Shown here: positions 28,218-38,713 of the stretch, one piece after another
Layout: every line of letters starts with the position of its first letter
How positions within the stretch are numbered: the first letter of the stretch is position 1
NCBI RefSeq assembly: GCF_014930455.1
Contig: NZ_JAAIYO010000003.1
Span: 372,001 to 436,000, forward strand
Direction: 5' to 3'
Length of the DNA: 64,000 bases
Source: Corallococcus soli
GTDB taxonomy: Bacteria; Myxococcota; Myxococcia; Myxococcales; Myxococcaceae
Translations under genes and position numbers: made by a program
Notes under the pieces: model-generated
Databases searched by the model: none
Told to the model about the DNA's origin: nothing
Seen by the model: only the letters and a program-made list of their open reading frames with translations

Positions 28218-28967
28218 TCAGCTCCCGACGAGCGCGTCGCGGAGGTTGCGGGGATCCACCGCGCGGATGGCCGCCACCGTGCGCGCGTCGGGAAGGGACG
28301 TGACGGGCAGGGCGTCCGGCACCGCGAACTCGAAGCCGGTGCGCTCGGCGATGCCGTCCACCGTCGCCCACGGGTGCCGCGACAACAGCCGGGCCCCCCG
28401 AGGGCCGCCCAGCTCGAACGTGCCCAGGTCGGAGATGAGCCGCACCGGCCGGCTGGGGTCGCGGGTGGTCGCCACCTGGACCTGCGGCACGAGGTTGCGG
28501 CGCGACTGACGCGGCACCAGCAGCACCGGGTTCTTCACCCACTGGCGCAGCGTGGCCGCGCCGGCGACGCCGGGGAACTTGGCGCGGGGCTTCTCCAGGC
28601 TGCCCGACGCCGTCATGTTGGTGCGGCCCGCCGGGTCCACCTCCACCGCGCCGAAGAACACCGTGTCCACCCGGCCGCGCCGCGCGTGGTCGAACAGGTC
28701 CGCGATGCTCACCTCCGCGGAGCGACCGTCCAGGTAGCGCAGGTCCTCCGACGACGGGTACAGCTCCGGCAGGTCCGGATCCAACGAACCCACGCACGCC
28801 AGGTACGTCAGCCCCGGCGCATGCGTGGCGCGCGCCACGGCGATGGCCAGGATGACCAGCGGGGACGCCACGCCGGTGGCCACCACCGCGCCGTCCTCAA
28901 TCTCCCGCGCGAGCAGCGACACCACCGTCTCCGCGGGCGTCGCGTCCAGCCTCGTCGTCGCCGTCAT
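28218..28967 (-). CDS. aibB: AibB, methylglutaconyl-CoA decarboxylase subunit (CoA-transferase fold)
   Basis: A 249-residue class I CoA-transferase-like subunit. In true transferases the active-site Glu lies in the TYL..E segment. Here the segment reads TYLACVGSLDP, with Cys58 in place of Glu, matching the AibB-type decarboxylase, which uses Cys. With AibA it decarboxylates 3-methylglutaconyl-CoA to 3,3-dimethylacrylyl-CoA. The start codon overlaps the aibA stop (ATGA), so the subunits are translationally coupled. Confidence 0.92.
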   Translation of the reverse strand: MTATTRLDATPAETVVSLLAREIEDGAVVATGVASPLVILAIAVARATHAPGLTYLACVGSLDPDLPELYPSSEDLRYLDGRSAEVSIADLFDHARRGRVDTVFFGAVEVDPAGRTNMTASGSLEKPRAKFPGVAGAATLRQWVKNPVLLVPRQSRRNLVPQVQVATTRDPSRPVRLISDLGTFELGGPRGARLLSRHPWATVDGIAERTGFEFAVPDALPVTSLPDARTVAAIRAVDPRNLRDALVGS

Positions 28968-29764
28968 GCCGCGCTCCGCGTCGTGCGCAGGGACATCAGG
29001 AAGTCGCGCGCCTGTCCCGCCTCGGCCGCGGCCAGGTAGGCGGACAGCATCGCGTCGTCGTGCGGGTACTTGCCCAGGCAGCCGGTGGGCAGCGCGCCGC
29101 CGGGGGCGAGCACCACGCGCTCCACCTGGAAGCCGGGGACGGTGACGCGCGACAGCCTGGGCACGCGCTCCTCCACCGTGGCGATCACGCGCTTCGCCGC
29201 GCCCGCGACGAGCAGGTCCGTGGTGGGGTCCTCGATGTAGAGGTTGCCCTTGTCGTCCGCCGCCTGCGCGTGGACGAGCGCCACGTCCGGGTAGTACGCG
29301 GGCTCCACCGGCACGCGCCGGCCGGTGAACGGATCCTCCACCGTGCGCGGCGCGTCCACCTCCGCCAGCGCCGACACGTCCGCGTCCGGCGCGGGGATGA
29401 ACGGCAGCCCCATGGACGCCGCGCGCAGCCGCTGCACCACGCGGTAGCCGTCGTGCTCGCGCCAGTCGATGTCGCCCGCCTCGATGGCCCGCTTCAGGCA
29501 GGGCAGGGGACGCACCCGGTTCTCCAGCACCAGCGCGCCGAAGGGGAACTCCACCCGCTTGAGGCACCCGCCCGCCACCAGGAACTCCGCCGGCAGCGGG
29601 TTGGGCAGGGAGAGCAGCTGGAGGTCGCGCTTCTCCTGCGCCACCAGCTCCAGCACCAGCGCCATGGGCGCCCGGCCCAGCATGAAGCCCCCGGCCGCCA
29701 GCGACGCGCCGTGGGGGATGGAGGCCACGGCCTCCGTCAGCGAGTTCCACCGGGCGCGGTTCAC
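28964..29764 (-). CDS. aibA: AibA, methylglutaconyl-CoA decarboxylase subunit (CoA-transferase fold)
   Basis: The partner subunit of AibB, 266 residues, with the CoA-transferase alpha-subunit fold (GASLAAGGFMLGRAP near the N-terminus, DVALVHAQAADDKGN further on). It starts with GTG, which overlaps the aibR stop codon (GTGA). A GGAGGAG lies 5 nt upstream. Longer in-frame extensions to 29938 would overlap aibR by about 180 bp and lack a ribosome site. Confidence 0.92.
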   Translation of the reverse strand: MNRARWNSLTEAVASIPHGASLAAGGFMLGRAPMALVLELVAQEKRDLQLLSLPNPLPAEFLVAGGCLKRVEFPFGALVLENRVRPLPCLKRAIEAGDIDWREHDGYRVVQRLRAASMGLPFIPAPDADVSALAEVDAPRTVEDPFTGRRVPVEPAYYPDVALVHAQAADDKGNLYIEDPTTDLLVAGAAKRVIATVEERVPRLSRVTVPGFQVERVVLAPGGALPTGCLGKYPHDDAMLSAYLAAAEAGQARDFLMSLRTTRSAA

Positions 29765-30450
29765 TGGGGCTCCTCCCCGGAGGCGGCGCGCGGCACCACG
29801 CGCAGCGGGGCGGAGGCATTCGCGTCCGCCGTGGCGTCGGGCGCGGCGGCGGCGCGCGCGGACGCGCCGGGGAGGATCATCGCCACCATGCCGTCGGCGA
29901 TCTGCTCCTCGGTGAGGCGACCGTCCGGCTTGAACCACTTGTAGACCCAGAGCACCATGCCCAGGAACGAGAAGGCCGCCACCGTGGGGTCCACGCCGGG
30001 CAGCAGGCCCTGGGCGATGGCGTCCGCGAACGCGTCCTCCAGGAAGCGCACGTAGCGCTTCTTGCGCCGGTCGATGAACTCGCGCGGCTCACCGGTGAGC
30101 GTGGCGTGCTCGTGGAGGATGATGATGACCTCCTTGCTGCGCCCGCTCGTCACCAGGTGGATGTTGTGGCGCATGCACTGGCGCAGGCGCTCGACGGGGT
30201 CCACCACGTCCTGCACGGGCGCGAGGACCTGCTCCTCGAACACGTCCATGCCGTAGTTCATGATGGCGAAGAGCAGCTGCTCCTTGTTCTGGATGTGGTG
30301 GTAGAGCCCCGCCTTCGTCATGCGGCACGCGGCGGCGATCTCCTGCATCGACGTGCCCTCGTAACCCCGCTCGCAGATGAGCCGGGCCGCCGTCTCCAGG
30401 ATGGTCCGGTACCGCTCGCCCTCGTCCGGTCTGCGCCCCGTGGGTGTCAC
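29761..30450 (-). CDS. aibR: AibR, TetR-family regulator of the aib operon
   Basis: A 229-residue TetR regulator. The N-terminal helix-turn-helix spans about residues 10-60 (ILETAARLICERGYEGTSMQ and MTKAGLYHHIQNKEQL), followed by a ligand-binding helical domain with TetR_C-type features. It is the first gene of the operon and in M. xanthus represses it, with isovaleryl-CoA as the ligand. A GTG start at 30450 follows AAGGAG by about 7 nt; upstream starts to 30516 would run through the operator and lack this site. Two palindromic operators lie 46 bp or more upstream, so autoregulation is expected. Confidence 0.93.
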   Translation of the reverse strand: MTPTGRRPDEGERYRTILETAARLICERGYEGTSMQEIAAACRMTKAGLYHHIQNKEQLLFAIMNYGMDVFEEQVLAPVQDVVDPVERLRQCMRHNIHLVTSGRSKEVIIILHEHATLTGEPREFIDRRKKRYVRFLEDAFADAIAQGLLPGVDPTVAAFSFLGMVLWVYKWFKPDGRLTEEQIADGMVAMILPGASARAAAAPDATADANASAPLRVVPRAASGEEPQ

Positions 30451-30495
30451 GCGTGCTCTCCTTGCCGGCAGCCAACGACCTCGCCGGGATGGACC

Positions 30496-30540
30496 ACCTA
30501 CCGACCGGTAGGTCACCAGTGCCTACCGACCGGTAGGTAG
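30496..30540. promoter_or_regulatory. Tandem AibR operators
   Basis: Two near-identical palindromes: ACCTACCGACCGGTAGGT at 30496-30513 (arms of 8 bp, central AC) and CCTACCGACCGGTAGG at 30522-30537. Their centres are 25 bp apart. They lie between aibR and the divergent kinase gene. Size and symmetry fit TetR-family dimers. Binding by AibR is inferred. Confidence 0.85.
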
Positions 30541-30558
30541 CACTGGCCAACGCGCCCC

Positions 30559-30564
30559 GTCAAC
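30559..30564 (-). promoter_or_regulatory. Candidate -35 element of the aib operon
   Basis: TTGACG on the minus strand. The right-hand operator begins 17-20 bp downstream, so it would cover the -10 region, consistent with repression by occlusion. The -10 itself is poor (TACCTA), so this is tentative. Confidence 0.35.
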
Positions 30565-30649
30565 GGGCAAGTACTGGAGGGCAGGTGGGACAAAAGGGCC
30601 TGTAAACAAGGACTTGGGACGACGTGTCAGGTTAGGTTGCGGGCCGTCC

Positions 30650-32756
30650 ATGCGGTCCACGCTCCTGCCCATCCTGCTGTTGTGCGCCGCGCTGGCCAGC
30701 GTGGGGGTGGGGGTCTGGACGCTGGTGAAGCGCAGTCGCACCACCCTGGTGGAGCAGTTCGCGGGGGACCGGCAGAAGCAACTGGACGAGGCCGTGGGGG
30801 GCGTCACCGACTCGCTGGAGGAGGTGGGCAAGAACCTGCGGTTCGCGGGCGAGCTGATGTCCCAGCCGGGGAGCCTGGCGGAGCACCGGCGCGAGCTGCG
30901 CGCGCTGCTGGAGGCGGTAGGGCAGTACAAGGCCATCGCTGCGTACGACGGCGACGGCGTGGAGCGGCTCCTGCTGTTGGATCGGCGCTCGGACTCGCAG
31001 GTGTCGCGCGAGGGGCTGGTGCCGGAGATGGGAGAGACGGCGCGGCGCGCGCTGCTGCGGCCTCCTGGCGACCTCACCACGTCCCCCATCCTGGACGCGG
31101 CCAACGGCGGCTGGCTGCGCATCCTCGCCACGGCGCTGCCGGCGAAGGACGGCAGGCCCGAGGGCGCGGTGGCGGTGCTGGTGGACACCGAGTCCTTCTT
31201 CGCGCCGCTGCGCATCGTCACGTCGGACCTGGAGGCGCGGCTGCTGCTCGTGGGCATGCACGGGCAGCCCACGCCCGCGAGCGACGCGGTGCTCGCGGAG
31301 TGGTTCGGCCGCGCGGCCCAGAAGGACGCGGGTGTGCCCGGCTTCGCGTTCCTTGTCTCGCGGCTGAAGGCCGGGGCGCGCGGCATGCTGCCGCTTTCCG
31401 AACAGGAGGCGGAGCGGCTGGGGATGGGGCGCGCGGAGGTGGTGGCCGTCTACACGCCCATCCGCATGCGCGGCGGCAACCACTGGGCGGTGGCCACGCT
31501 GGTGTCCACGGAGGCGCTGCGCTCGCACGAGCAGTCATTGGTGGTGCGGCTGCTGGGCGCGGGCGGGCTGGTGGCGTTCTTCCTGGTGACCTTCGCGGTG
31601 TACGTGGTGCTGGCCCGGCGCCGGGCGGTGGCGCTGCGCGAGAGCCGGCGGCACGCTGCCCAGCTCGCCGCGCTCCATGACCAGACGCGGAAGATGCTGG
31701 ACCACATCCCCACGGGCGTCCTCGCGCTGACGGCGGACGGGCGCATCAGCGGCGTCAACCAGGCGCTGCGCTCGCGCGTGCCCGGCAACGTCACCGGGGC
31801 CCCGCTGGCGTCCGCGTTCCCCGGGGCGCCGGAGCCGGTGCTGACGCGGCTGTCCGCGCTGGTGGCGTCCGCGCGCCAGGAGGACCGGCCCCTGAGCCTG
31901 CTGGGCGAGCCGCTGGCGCTCTTTGGCGAGGAGGGCACGTACAACCTGCACGCGGTGCCGCTGTCGGCGGGGGACGAGGAGGAGGTCCGGGCGCTGCTGG
32001 TGGTGGAGGACTTGAGCGACGTGCGCGCGCTGGAGACGAAGCTGCTGCGCGCGGAGAAGCTGGCCACGGTGGGCGTGCTCGCCGCGGGCATCGCGCATGA
32101 GATTGGCACGCCGCTGGGCGTGGTGCGCGGGCGGGCGGAGTACGTGCTGGGGAAGCTGGGCCCTTCGCATCCGCAGGGGCCGGGCGTGGGCGTCATCATC
32201 GAACAGATTGATCGGGTGAGCCGCACGCTGCGCCAGCTGCTGGACTTCTCGCGCCTGCAGCCCGCCATGGTGCGGCCGGTGGCGCTGGGGCCGGTCGCGC
32301 GCAGCGTGCATGAGCTGCTGCGCGTGGAGGCGGAGCGGCGGCAGGTGGCGCTGACGCTGGACGTGCCGGAGTCGGTGCCAGCGCTGGCGGCGGACGCGGA
32401 TCAGCTCCAGCAGGTGCTGCTCAACCTGGCGCTCAACGCGTGTGATGCGTGCAGTGAGGGCGGGCGGGTGGAGGTGTCCGCCTCCGCGCTGGTGGGCGAG
32501 GAGGAGGGCGCCTGGGGGCTGGTGGCGCTCACCGTGCGCGACGACGGGTGCGGGATTCCGAAGGAGCGCCTCAATCAGGTGTTCGACCCCTTCTTCACCA
32601 CGAAGAAGCGGGGCCAGGGCACGGGGTTGGGGTTGACGATGGTGGCCCACGTGGTGCGAAACCATGGTGGCCGGGTGGAGCTGGAGAGCACGCCGGGGCA
32701 GGGAACGCGCGTCACCGTGCTGTGGCCGGTGGCCCGCGCCGCGCCCGAGGAGCGAC

Positions 32757-32779
<23 letters not shown>
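30650..32779 (+). CDS. Membrane sensor histidine kinase, NtrB-like
   Basis: A 709-residue kinase. A membrane helix (TLLPILLLCAALASVGVGVW) is followed by an extracytoplasmic sensor of about 270 residues, probably Cache-like. A second helix near 300-325 and a PAS-like segment (MLDHIPTGVLALTADGRI) come next. The HisKA box has phospho-His483 in AAGIAHEIGTPLG, and the ATPase domain carries NALNACDA, DDGCGIP and GTGLGL. The ATG at 30650 is preferred to a TTG at 30614; no clear ribosome site. It overlaps the next gene by 23 bp and phosphorylates it presumably. The upstream spacer is shared with the aib operators, so AibR could also affect it (inference). Confidence 0.93.
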
Positions 32780-34124
<1,345 letters not shown>

Positions 34125-34133
34125 CCCGGCGCC

Positions 34134-35933
34134 TCAGCTCCGCGTGAATGGCCACACGAGCGGCACCGCGAACGTCAGCAGCATGAGCATCAGCACCGTG
34201 AGGGGCGTGCCCACCCGGAGGAAGTCGACGAAGCGGTAGCGCCCGGGCCCGTACACGAGCGCGGCGGACGGCTCCAGGGGCGTGAGGAACGAACACGACG
34301 CGGCCAGACACGTCCCCAGCGCGAACGCCCGGGGGTCGAGCCCCATGTCCATCGCGGAGTGGATGGCCACGGGCAGCATGACCAGCGCGGCGGCCTGGTT
34401 GCTCATGGGGATGGAGAGCAGGATGGTGGCGATCATGATCACGCAGAGCACCCCGCGTGGCCCCACGACGCCCGCGATGGGCAGCACCGCGCGCGCCATG
34501 AACTCACCCGCGCCGCTCTTCTCCACCGCCAGCCCCAGGGCCAGCAGCGCGCCAATCATGATGATGACCCGCCAGTCCACGCGGAAGACCGTGCGTGTGT
34601 CGACGCAGCCTGTCGCCACCATGGCCAGCAGCCCCGCCAGCCCCGCGATGGCGGGGGAGGTGATGCGCAGCCCCGCGACCGCGACCGTGGTCGCGAAGAT
34701 GAGCACCGCGAGCAGGGCGCGCCGGTAGCGCGGGCGCTGGTACTCGACGCTGCCGAGCACCGTCAGCTCCTCGTCCCGCGCGAGCTCCCGGACCCGCCGC
34801 TCCGGTCCACCCACCAGCAGCATGTCCCCCACCGACAGGGGGATGTTCTTCAGGTCGTCCCCGGCGGCCAGGTTCCCCATCAGGTTCAGGTGCTGCTGGG
34901 AGCCCTGCAGCGTGGGGTGACGGTGGATGCCCATCGCCACGAGCCCGTAGCGCTGCGCGAAGCGGATGTCCCGCAGGGACCTGCCCGCGAGGGCCGACGT
35001 GGGCGGCACCGACACCTCCGTGAGGGTGTGCGCCTGACGGGAGTCCTCGGGGATGCGCAGGTCCGCGCTGAGCCCGATGCTGCGCAGGTCCTTCACCCGC
35101 AGGATGTCTTCCAGGGTGCCGGCGATGATGACGTGCGCCTGGGCCTCGAGCAGCTCGCAGGGGTCGGGAGGGCGCATGGCCCCGTCGCGCACGATGCCCC
35201 GCACCGGGACCCCCAGCCCCTCCGTGAGCAGGCGCAGCTCCTTCCCCGCGAGCCGGGAGCCGGGCGTGAGCACCGCCTCCGTCACGTATTCCCGCTGGGG
35301 CAGCGCTCCCGTACCCGCGTCGCCTTCGCGCGTGGGCAGCAGCCACCGCATGAGGAGCAGCGTCGCGCCAATCCCGATGACGGCGAGGGGGAGCCCCACC
35401 GGCGTGAGCTCGGTGAAGCCGATGCGCCCCAGCCCCCACTGCTCCATCGCCGAGCTGACGACGAGGTTGGTGGACGTGCCGAACAGGAAGACGGTGCCCC
35501 CCAGCATGGAGCTGAACGCCATGGGCATCAGCAGCCTGCGCGAGGCCACCTTCGCCTGCGCGGACGCGGCGGTCGCGACGGGGAGGAACGCCGCCGTCAC
35601 CGCCGTGTTCGAGGCGACGGAGGAGAAGGCGCAGACGACCACCAGCAGCATGACGATGAAGGCCTGCGAGCTGAACCGCGCGAAGAAGAGCAGCCGCCGC
35701 CCCACGATCTGCATCACGCCCGTCGCGCTGAGCCCCTGCGTCAGCGCCAGGAGCGCGAAGATGAAGACGACCGTCTCGTTCGAGAACCCGGAGAGGGCCT
35801 CGCCAGGCGTCAGCAGCCCGCTCAGCACCAACAGCACGACGATGGCGAGCGAGCTCACCTCCGTGGGGATGCGGTCGATGGAGAGCAGGATGATGGCGAT
35901 CACCACCACGCCCAGCGCGATTGTCACCATCAT
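34134..35933 (-). CDS. SLC13-type permease with two TrkA-C domains
   Basis: A 599-residue inner-membrane transporter of the SLC13/CitT-ArsB superfamily. There are about five membrane helices, then two cytoplasmic regulator (RCK_C/TrkA-C) domains in the middle (about residues 215-375), then further helices. The typical helix-hairpin signatures are visible: SSVASNTAVTAAFLPVA and, near the C-terminus, IPMSNQAAALVMLPVA. The first corresponds to the SNTA/NT motif that binds anion and sodium. Substrates in the family include sulfate and dicarboxylates; the choice here is open. The gene is monocistronic. Confidence 0.9.
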   Translation of the reverse strand: MMVTIALGVVVIAIILLSIDRIPTEVSSLAIVVLLVLSGLLTPGEALSGFSNETVVFIFALLALTQGLSATGVMQIVGRRLLFFARFSSQAFIVMLLVVVCAFSSVASNTAVTAAFLPVATAASAQAKVASRRLLMPMAFSSMLGGTVFLFGTSTNLVVSSAMEQWGLGRIGFTELTPVGLPLAVIGIGATLLLMRWLLPTREGDAGTGALPQREYVTEAVLTPGSRLAGKELRLLTEGLGVPVRGIVRDGAMRPPDPCELLEAQAHVIIAGTLEDILRVKDLRSIGLSADLRIPEDSRQAHTLTEVSVPPTSALAGRSLRDIRFAQRYGLVAMGIHRHPTLQGSQQHLNLMGNLAAGDDLKNIPLSVGDMLLVGGPERRVRELARDEELTVLGSVEYQRPRYRRALLAVLIFATTVAVAGLRITSPAIAGLAGLLAMVATGCVDTRTVFRVDWRVIIMIGALLALGLAVEKSGAGEFMARAVLPIAGVVGPRGVLCVIMIATILLSIPMSNQAAALVMLPVAIHSAMDMGLDPRAFALGTCLAASCSFLTPLEPSAALVYGPGRYRFVDFLRVGTPLTVLMLMLLTFAVPLVWPFTRS

Positions 35934-36016
35934 GATGGGAAGGTGGGGGGAGGGCGGGGTGGGAGCAATGCTTCGGGCCCCCGCTCCCGGGATGCGTCAG
36001 GCGGACGGCTGTCCGG

Positions 36017-37000
36017 TCACGCCGGGCCGGAAGCGGCCGGAGGTCCGCCTGTCCGGTCGGGAGGGTGGGTGCCCCCGGGACTGCCCGGAGGCAGCCGGGG
36101 CCCCGACCGCGAGCCGCCGTCCATGCGGGTCAGCCGCTTGCCCCTCAATGGATGCACCCGCGTCCTGCGCCCCGGTACCTCCACGCGGGGATGGAAGCGC
36201 GAGCCCCGGTGGAGCGAGCGGCGGAGGATGGGCTTCGCGCGTCGCGTGTGCTGTTCGTCCGCCACCCGCCGGAGCCGGTGGATGCGCTCGTCGAGGACGC
36301 GCTCCGCGGTCCCATCCCCGGCGAGCACCGTGAAGCCGAGGCCCGCGTCGGACAGCCCGCGCGGCCCGCTCCAGGAAGCATGCGCCTTCAGTCGGCCCAG
36401 CAGGGCCGCGAGGTCCTGGGCTTCTCCCAGGAGCCCGGCGGCGTCCCGGTCGGCGATGAAGTCCCGCTCAAGCGGCGCCCCCATCCGGTCGGCGAACCTG
36501 GCGAACCTGCCCGAGGTGCCGCCCCGCCATCCTGCGCGCTTCGCGCACCGCGCCGTCATCGCGACCAGCGCGGCGACGAGCGTGGTCCGGCGCGTGTGGC
36601 CCCGGGCGATGTGCGCGAGCTCGTGCGCGACCAGGGCGCACAGCTCCGCCTCATCCAGCTCTTCGAGCGCGGCGCTCGTCAGGACGAGGTGGGCGGCCCG
36701 GGGGCCCGCGCCGAGGGAGAAGGCGTTCGGCTGCTCGCGCCGCATCACGTAGAGGCGGGGCGAGGGGATCCTCGCGGCGATGCTGAGGTGGGCCAGCAGC
36801 GTGTACAGCCGGGGCGCCTCCTCGAAGTGGAGCCGGCGCGCGCCATGGACGCGCAGCACGAAGGCGTCCATGCGTGTGTAGAGCCAGCGTCCGAACCCGG
36901 CCAGGACCATGAGCACCGACACCCCATGGAGGCCATCCTGCAGGAGCATCACTCCCAGCCACAGGGCCGTGAACGCAGCGATGGCGAAGGAAATCCACAT
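36017..37000 (-). CDS. M48-family membrane metallopeptidase, HtpX-like
   Basis: A 327-residue protein with two N-terminal membrane helices (about 4-35) and a zinc peptidase motif HELAH at 126-130. The third ligand region reads DFIADRDAAG near residue 180; HtpX-type enzymes usually have Glu where this has Asp. The C-terminal 50 residues are Pro/Gly/Arg-rich and probably unstructured. AAGGAG lies 7 nt before the ATG at 37000. Likely role is quality control of membrane proteins (inference from family). Confidence 0.88.
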   Translation of the reverse strand: MWISFAIAAFTALWLGVMLLQDGLHGVSVLMVLAGFGRWLYTRMDAFVLRVHGARRLHFEEAPRLYTLLAHLSIAARIPSPRLYVMRREQPNAFSLGAGPRAAHLVLTSAALEELDEAELCALVAHELAHIARGHTRRTTLVAALVAMTARCAKRAGWRGGTSGRFARFADRMGAPLERDFIADRDAAGLLGEAQDLAALLGRLKAHASWSGPRGLSDAGLGFTVLAGDGTAERVLDERIHRLRRVADEQHTRRAKPILRRSLHRGSRFHPRVEVPGRRTRVHPLRGKRLTRMDGGSRSGPRLPPGSPGGTHPPDRTGGPPAASGPA

Positions 37001-37152
37001 GGGTGTGCTCCTTCCTGGCGGTGGGGATGACGGGTGACACTCCAAAGGCAACACCCCAAGCGCCGCGCCTCATCCCAAGCGAGCAGGCGCAGGTCTGATT
37101 CCGAACCCTGGAGGCTTGATGGCTTGACGTGCGCGCCGGGCGGGCCCATCGC

Positions 37153-38580
37153 ATGGACATGCCTTCTTCGTCGCCGCGCCGGACCGACGTGTCCTGGAAG
37201 ATGCTCGTCCTCGCCTTCGCCGCCGTGGTGGGGAGCTTCTTCGCGACGAGCCTCATCGTGCAGCGCTCCTCCGCGGAGGTCGCCGTGCTGTCCGAGGACA
37301 TCATCTACAACTCGGCGCCGAGCATTGAACACCTGGCGCTCGTCCGCAGGTCGGTCCTGGAGGTCGAGCTGGTCCTCGCGCGGTTCATCAACGAGACCCA
37401 GCGCCGGCCCGAGCTGGGGAGGGACCTGGACGCGGCCCTGTCCCAGGCGCGGCGGGGTCTGAGCGGGTACATGGCGCTGACGTCCTTCCCCGGCGAGGAG
37501 GCGGTGCGGATGGACATCCAGGAGTCCTGGCTGCGCTTCGACAACGCCGTCACGCGCGCGCGCACCGTCGCGGAGGCGAACCCGGAGGCCGGGGAGGGGC
37601 CGCTGTTCGACGAGGAGGTGGAGCCTCCGGGGCGGCTCCTGTTGGAGGACGTCACGCGCGCCATCGAGCAGAACGCGGTTCGCGGACGGGAGCTGGCGGA
37701 GCGCATCCGGGAGACCCGCCGGCAGACGCTGTGGCTCGCCATGGGCCTCAACGTGGTCTGCGGCATCCTGGCCGTGGTCGTGGCGCGGCTGGTCCACCGG
37801 GAGCTGCAGGCCCGGCGCGCGCTCAGCGACGAGCACACGCGGTTCCTGGAGGCCCGCGCGGAGGAGCTGGAGCAGTTCGCGGGCCGCGTCGCCCACGACA
37901 TCCGCAACCCGCTGTCCTCGGCCCGGATGTCCGCGGAGCTCGCCGTGCGCAAGAGTCCGGATGAGGCGTCCCGCGCGCCCATCCAGCGCATCATCCGCAG
38001 CCTGTCCCGCGCGGACGCCATCACGGGCGCGCTGCTCGACTTCGCCCGTTCCGGAGCGCGGCCGGACCCGGGGGCCCGCACCGAACCCAGGGCCGCCATC
38101 GCGGATCTGCTGGCGGGCTTCGAGGGGGAAGCGGAGCAGGCCGGCATCGAACTGCACTGCGAGCCCGTGCCTCCGGTCCTGGTCGCCTGCAGTCCCGGGG
38201 TCTACCTGAGCCTGCTCGGCAACCTGGTGCGCAACGCCATCAAGTACATGGGCAACGCGCCCACCCGGAGCATCACCCTCCAGGTGGTGGAGTCCGGCGG
38301 CATGATCCGCACGCACGTCCGTGACACGGGCCCGGGGATCGCCCCGGAGGTCCTGTCCTCGTTGTTCGAACCCTACTTCCGCGCGCACGGCGGCGTCGCG
38401 GAGGGGCTGGGGTTGGGGCTCGCGACCGTCAAGAAGCTGGCGGAAGGGCACGGGGGCCGCGTCGGCGTCACGTCCGAGCGGGACCGGGGCAGCACCTTCT
38501 GGTTCGAGCTTCCGCGCGCGGGCTCGTCCTGGGACACGGTCCCGGCGCACACCGCCCCCGAGTCCACTCAACGACACTAG
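37153..38580 (+). CDS. Membrane histidine kinase with four-helix-bundle sensor
   Basis: A 475-residue kinase. Membrane helices flank a helical extracytoplasmic region (about 45-190) of the four-helix-bundle type (VLEVELVLARFINET). After the second helix (TLWLAMGLNVVCGILAVVV) the HisKA box follows with His248 in GRVAHDIRNPLSS. The ATPase domain shows NLVRNAIKYMG, DTGPGIAPE and GLGLGL. The start could be 37153 or 37159 (both ATG). No regulator with an intact receiver lies next to it, only a receiver-like protein downstream that lacks the phospho-Asp. Confidence 0.92.
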   Translation: MDMPSSSPRRTDVSWKMLVLAFAAVVGSFFATSLIVQRSSAEVAVLSEDIIYNSAPSIEHLALVRRSVLEVELVLARFINETQRRPELGRDLDAALSQARRGLSGYMALTSFPGEEAVRMDIQESWLRFDNAVTRARTVAEANPEAGEGPLFDEEVEPPGRLLLEDVTRAIEQNAVRGRELAERIRETRRQTLWLAMGLNVVCGILAVVVARLVHRELQARRALSDEHTRFLEARAEELEQFAGRVAHDIRNPLSSARMSAELAVRKSPDEASRAPIQRIIRSLSRADAITGALLDFARSGARPDPGARTEPRAAIADLLAGFEGEAEQAGIELHCEPVPPVLVACSPGVYLSLLGNLVRNAIKYMGNAPTRSITLQVVESGGMIRTHVRDTGPGIAPEVLSSLFEPYFRAHGGVAEGLGLGLATVKKLAEGHGGRVGVTSERDRGSTFWFELPRAGSSWDTVPAHTAPESTQRH

Positions 38581-38605
38581 GCGCCCCGGTGCGCCGCGCC
38601 CCGGT

Positions 38606-38641
38606 CTGGCAATCCGCCACGGCGTCCTGGCGGATTGCCAG
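38606..38641 (+). terminator. Perfect 14-bp hairpin after the kinase gene
   Basis: CTGGCAATCCGCCA pairs perfectly with TGGCGGATTGCCAG across an 8-nt loop. It begins 26 bp after the kinase stop. There is no T-run, so it may be a Rho-type or attenuating hairpin, or a binding site for a dimeric protein. Confidence 0.6.
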
Positions 38642-38713
38642 GGTCCACCGGCGATCACTCGGGAGCCCCGGGGGACGGTATCTCCGGCATGGACGTTGCT
38701 GTGGTGTGGGGAC

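Noticed and set aside
28218-29819. A 533-codon minus frame starting at 29819 as one fused AibA-AibB protein
   Set aside because: Its first half is out of frame with AibA and reads Arg/Ala/Gly-rich text. The true AibB begins at the ATGA overlap at 28967.
34359-36752. Plus-strand frame of about 800 codons over the permease and peptidase genes
   Set aside because: It is rich in His, Asp, Gln and Arg and is antisense to two well-supported genes.
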